Source of the DNA: Acetobacteraceae bacterium
Lineage (GTDB): Bacteria > Pseudomonadota > Alphaproteobacteria > Acetobacterales > Acetobacteraceae
Assembly: GCA_947446625.1 (NCBI GenBank)
Contig: CANFIE010000219.1
Span: forward strand, 1 to 6,827
Direction of reading: 5' to 3'
Length of the DNA stretch: 6,827 nucleotides
Shown here: one piece after another, positions 5,183 through 6,827 of the stretch
How the letters are laid out: each line of letters opens with the position of its first letter
Numbering within the stretch: the first letter of the stretch is position 1
Notes under the pieces: generated by a model
Database searches by the model: none
What the model was told of the DNA's origin: nothing
The model's input: the letters and a program-made list of their open reading frames with translations, nothing else
Program-made: the position numbers and the translations under genes

Positions 5183-6827
5183 GTGACCAACGACATTTCT
5201 TCTCTGTCTCTGTCCTGCAGCGTGAGCCCGAAGACCGGGCGTCGTAAGCTCAAAACGAGCCGCATGGCGCTTGAACCGCGTATGATGTTCGACGGCGCGA
5301 TGGGGGCCTCGGTTGCGGCGGCCGCCAAGCCGCCGGTGCCTGTGGCCGATGCGGGCAGCGATGCCGGCGGCGACGCTGGTTCCGGCGCGGGCCCGGCTTC
5401 CACCCCCACCGCTGGCGCGGTGATGGCGGTGGCGCCGACGAGCGACGCCAACAAGGACCTGGCGCAGACCGTGCAGGACGCCGCCGACGAGGCGACCGCC
5501 GCGATTGACGCCTGGCTGGCGCGTCCCGGTGCGGCTGGTGAGTTGGCGGCGATCTTCTCGGGTGCTGGCGATGCCGGTTCGGCCGCCTGGATGCAGCAGG
5601 CCCAGGCGCTGTTGAACGGCCAGGCTGATGGTCAGTTGCCGACGCTGGAATTGCGCAGCAATACGGAAATGGGTGGGGCGCTGGGCGCTTTCGCCGCCGC
5701 CGGCCCCGATGGGCAGGCCAAGATTTACCTGAACTCGGATTGGGTGCGCGGTGGCGCGACCAAGGCCGATATCGTGAAGGTGCTGGTTGAGGAAGCCGGC
5801 CACAGCCTGGACAAGCGGCTGAATGGCGCGGTTGATACAGCGGGCGATGAGGGCGACCTGTTCTCGGCCGCGGTGCTGGCGACGCCGCTGACCTCGGCCC
5901 AGCAGGCCGAGATTCTGGCGAATAACGACCATGCGACGCTGACGATTGACGGCAGCAAGGTGAAGGTTGAACTGGCCGAAGATCGCAGCGTTTACCGCAA
6001 CGGCTATGACAACCAGGGTTACGACCGCAACGGCTATAACCGCGAAGGTTATAACAAGGACGGTTACAACCACGACGGTTTCAACAAGGCCGGCTACAAC
6101 AAGGACGGCTACGACCAGAGCGGCTACGACAAGCACGGCTTAAACAAGGATGGTTATGACCGCACGGGTCATGACAAGAACGGCTATGACGCTGAAGGCT
6201 ACGACCGGAACGGCCGTGACCATGATGGCCGTGACAAGAACGGCTATGACCGCAGCGGCTATGACCGCGACGGTTATGACAAGAACGGCTACAACCACGA
6301 GCACCGGAGCCGCAGCGGCGATAGCCAGTACGACGGCGACGGTCGCGACAAGGACGGCTACGACCAGAACGGTTATGACCGGGACGGCAAGAACCACGAC
6401 GGCTACCATGAAGATGGTGGCGATGCGCCGGAGCTTGGTGCGCCGAAGATCCTCTCGGTTGTGCAGTCCGAAGGCGCCTATTGCCCGGATGGTGATATTG
6501 AAACCAATGTGGCTTTCGGCGGCGAAGGCGGCCAGGTCATTGAGGTTGAGGCCGATGGCAATGTTGAGCTGACGCTGTTCCAGGTGGGCAGCGATGGTCA
6601 TGACGTGGCGGTTGATCCGACCAAGTACACGGTGACCGAATCCATCGTTGACCCGACCAAGTACACCGTGAACTTCGCCAGCGGCTTCACGCTGGCGGAC
6701 GGCACCTACTACTTCACCTCCTCCTCCACCCATCTCTCAGTGCAGGTTTACAGCACTGAAGGCGGCGGCGGTGGCGGCGGCGAGAACAACAACGAAAACA
6801 ACAACAACAACGAAAACAACAACGAAA
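5183..6827 (+). CDS. LEPR-motif giant surface/secreted protein, N-terminal part (open at window end)
   Basis: The start is GTG 5183 (GAGG 5 bases upstream). The frame is open to the window edge, giving at least 548 residues. In order: a basic N-terminus without a Sec signal, then LEPRMMFDGA (30-39), the LEPR-type motif found at the start of very large exported surface proteins; an Ala/Gly/Asp-rich linker (40-75); a helical region (about 80-150); a domain with IYLNSDW, LVEEAGHSLD (201-210) and DEGDLFSAAVLA, ending TLTIDGSKVKVEL (to about 265). This domain resembles ones I associate with giant bacterial proteins. Next come about 25 five-residue Y[DN]xxG units (275-412), a beta-rich segment (about 417-525) with a duplicated VDPTKYTV, eight Gly, then Asn/Glu repeats. 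The absence of a Sec signal fits C-terminal-signal type I export. The adjacent channel and adaptor genes suggest they export this protein. An adhesin is the likeliest role, by inference. Confidence 0.87.
   Translation, partial: MTNDISSLSLSCSVSPKTGRRKLKTSRMALEPRMMFDGAMGASVAAAAKPPVPVADAGSDAGGDAGSGAGPASTPTAGAVMAVAPTSDANKDLAQTVQDAADEATAAIDAWLARPGAAGELAAIFSGAGDAGSAAWMQQAQALLNGQADGQLPTLELRSNTEMGGALGAFAAAGPDGQAKIYLNSDWVRGGATKADIVKVLVEEAGHSLDKRLNGAVDTAGDEGDLFSAAVLATPLTSAQQAEILANNDHATLTIDGSKVKVELAEDRSVYRNGYDNQGYDRNGYNREGYNKDGYNHDGFNKAGYNKDGYDQSGYDKHGLNKDGYDRTGHDKNGYDAEGYDRNGRDHDGRDKNGYDRSGYDRDGYDKNGYNHEHRSRSGDSQYDGDGRDKDGYDQNGYDRDGKNHDGYHEDGGDAPELGAPKILSVVQSEGAYCPDGDIETNVAFGGEGGQVIEVEADGNVELTLFQVGSDGHDVAVDPTKYTVTESIVDPTKYTVNFASGFTLADGTYYFTSSSTHLSVQVYSTEGGGGGGGENNNENNNNNENNNE
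6005..6418 (+). repeat. 15-base / 5-residue tandem repeat array, Y[DN]xxG
   Basis: Nineteen units in perfect phase (6005-6289) code for YDNQG, YDRNG, YNREG, YNKDG, YNHDG, FNKAG and so on to YDKNG. A degenerate patch follows (YNHEH, RSRSG, DSQ; 6290-6328), then six more units (YDGDG, RDKDG, YDQNG, YDRDG, KNHDG, YHEDG). The DNA consensus is TAY-GAC-AAG-AAC-GGC. Position 1 is Tyr with occasional Phe, His, Leu, Arg or Lys; position 2 is Asp or Asn; position 5 is always Gly. The variable middle (often Lys/Arg plus Asn/Asp) and mixed synonymous codons show that the array is selected at protein level and is not a fresh expansion. Confidence 0.92.
6611..6682 (+). repeat. 36-base tandem duplication (VDPTKYTV)
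   Basis: GTTGATCCGACCAAGTACAC at 6611 recurs as GTTGACCCGACCAAGTACAC at 6647, exactly 36 bases on and in frame. This gives VDPTKYTV-TESI then VDPTKYTV-NFAS. It may be one duplicated beta strand within the beta-rich segment. Confidence 0.8.
6760..6827 (+). repeat. Gly then Asn/Glu triplet repeats (linker) at window edge
   Basis: A run of GGC/GGT codons (eight Gly) is followed by GAA/GAG and AAC codons giving ENNN, ENNNNN, ENNN, E, cut by the window end. These low-complexity codon runs are prone to slippage and typically link domains in long surface proteins. The full length is unknown. Confidence 0.8.

Noticed and set aside
6005..6418. CRISPR-like array
   Set aside because: The repeats are contiguous 15-base units with no spacers, and they keep one protein frame.
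6150..6572. Plus-strand frame rich in Met/Thr/Ala across the repeat array
   Set aside because: Out-of-frame reading of the same 15-base repeats inside the giant gene; no ribosome site.
5024..6733. Minus-strand open frames (5024-6136 and 6140-6733) rich in Val/Ala/Ile that look like membrane repeats
   Set aside because: The hydrophobic runs are the reverse-strand reading of the Y[DN]xxG repeat codons; the plus frame has the motifs, start site and codon use of a real gene.

Overview
The window reads as high-GC chromosomal DNA of a Gram-negative bacterium, most likely an alphaproteobacterium of the Rhodospirillales/Acetobacteraceae type. The reasons are strongly G/C-ending codons, the style of the serine recombinase (YVRMSTEHQ... 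/ DVSRWGRF), and a lipoprotein TolC-like protein next to a LEPR-motif giant protein. The organism assignment is inference, since no marker gene is present.

Left part (1-1717): the eroded end of a mobile island. It holds the last 45 codons of a VapC-like PIN-domain toxin and a small unknown protein with two CxxC pairs. These are followed by an AT-rich gap and the N-terminal third of a large serine recombinase, dead through a CCGCG repeat frameshift plus an amber stop. Joined tail to tail to it is the N-terminal domain of a tyrosine integrase on the opposite strand. Upstream of that integrase lie three copies of CGGGGGCACA (likely arm sites) and then the 3' half of a tRNA-Thr(CGU) gene without its 5' half. 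Together these look like the attR edge of an element whose body lies to the left. The island appears fixed, because both recombinases are truncated.

Middle (1718-2389): resident DNA with a hairpin after the tRNA fragment, a possible promoter/leader containing a palindrome and competing hairpins, a 102-residue secreted small protein of unknown function, and a candidate terminator.

Right part (2489-6827): an apparent operon dedicated to exporting a giant surface protein. It encodes a lipoprotein outer-membrane factor (TolC/OEP family), a periplasmic adaptor overlapping it by 4 bases, and, 64 bases on, the start of a LEPR-motif giant protein still open at the window edge. That protein carries an N-terminal LEPRMMFDGA motif, a domain with a zincin-like EEAGHSLD motif, an array of about 25 five-residue Y[DN]xxG units, a beta-rich stretch with a 12-residue tandem duplication, and a Gly/Asn linker. 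The outer-membrane factor and adaptor presumably form the periplasmic and outer-membrane parts of the conduit for this protein. The inner-membrane energising component is not in the window. The pentapeptide array, combined with a dedicated conduit, is the most interesting feature here.
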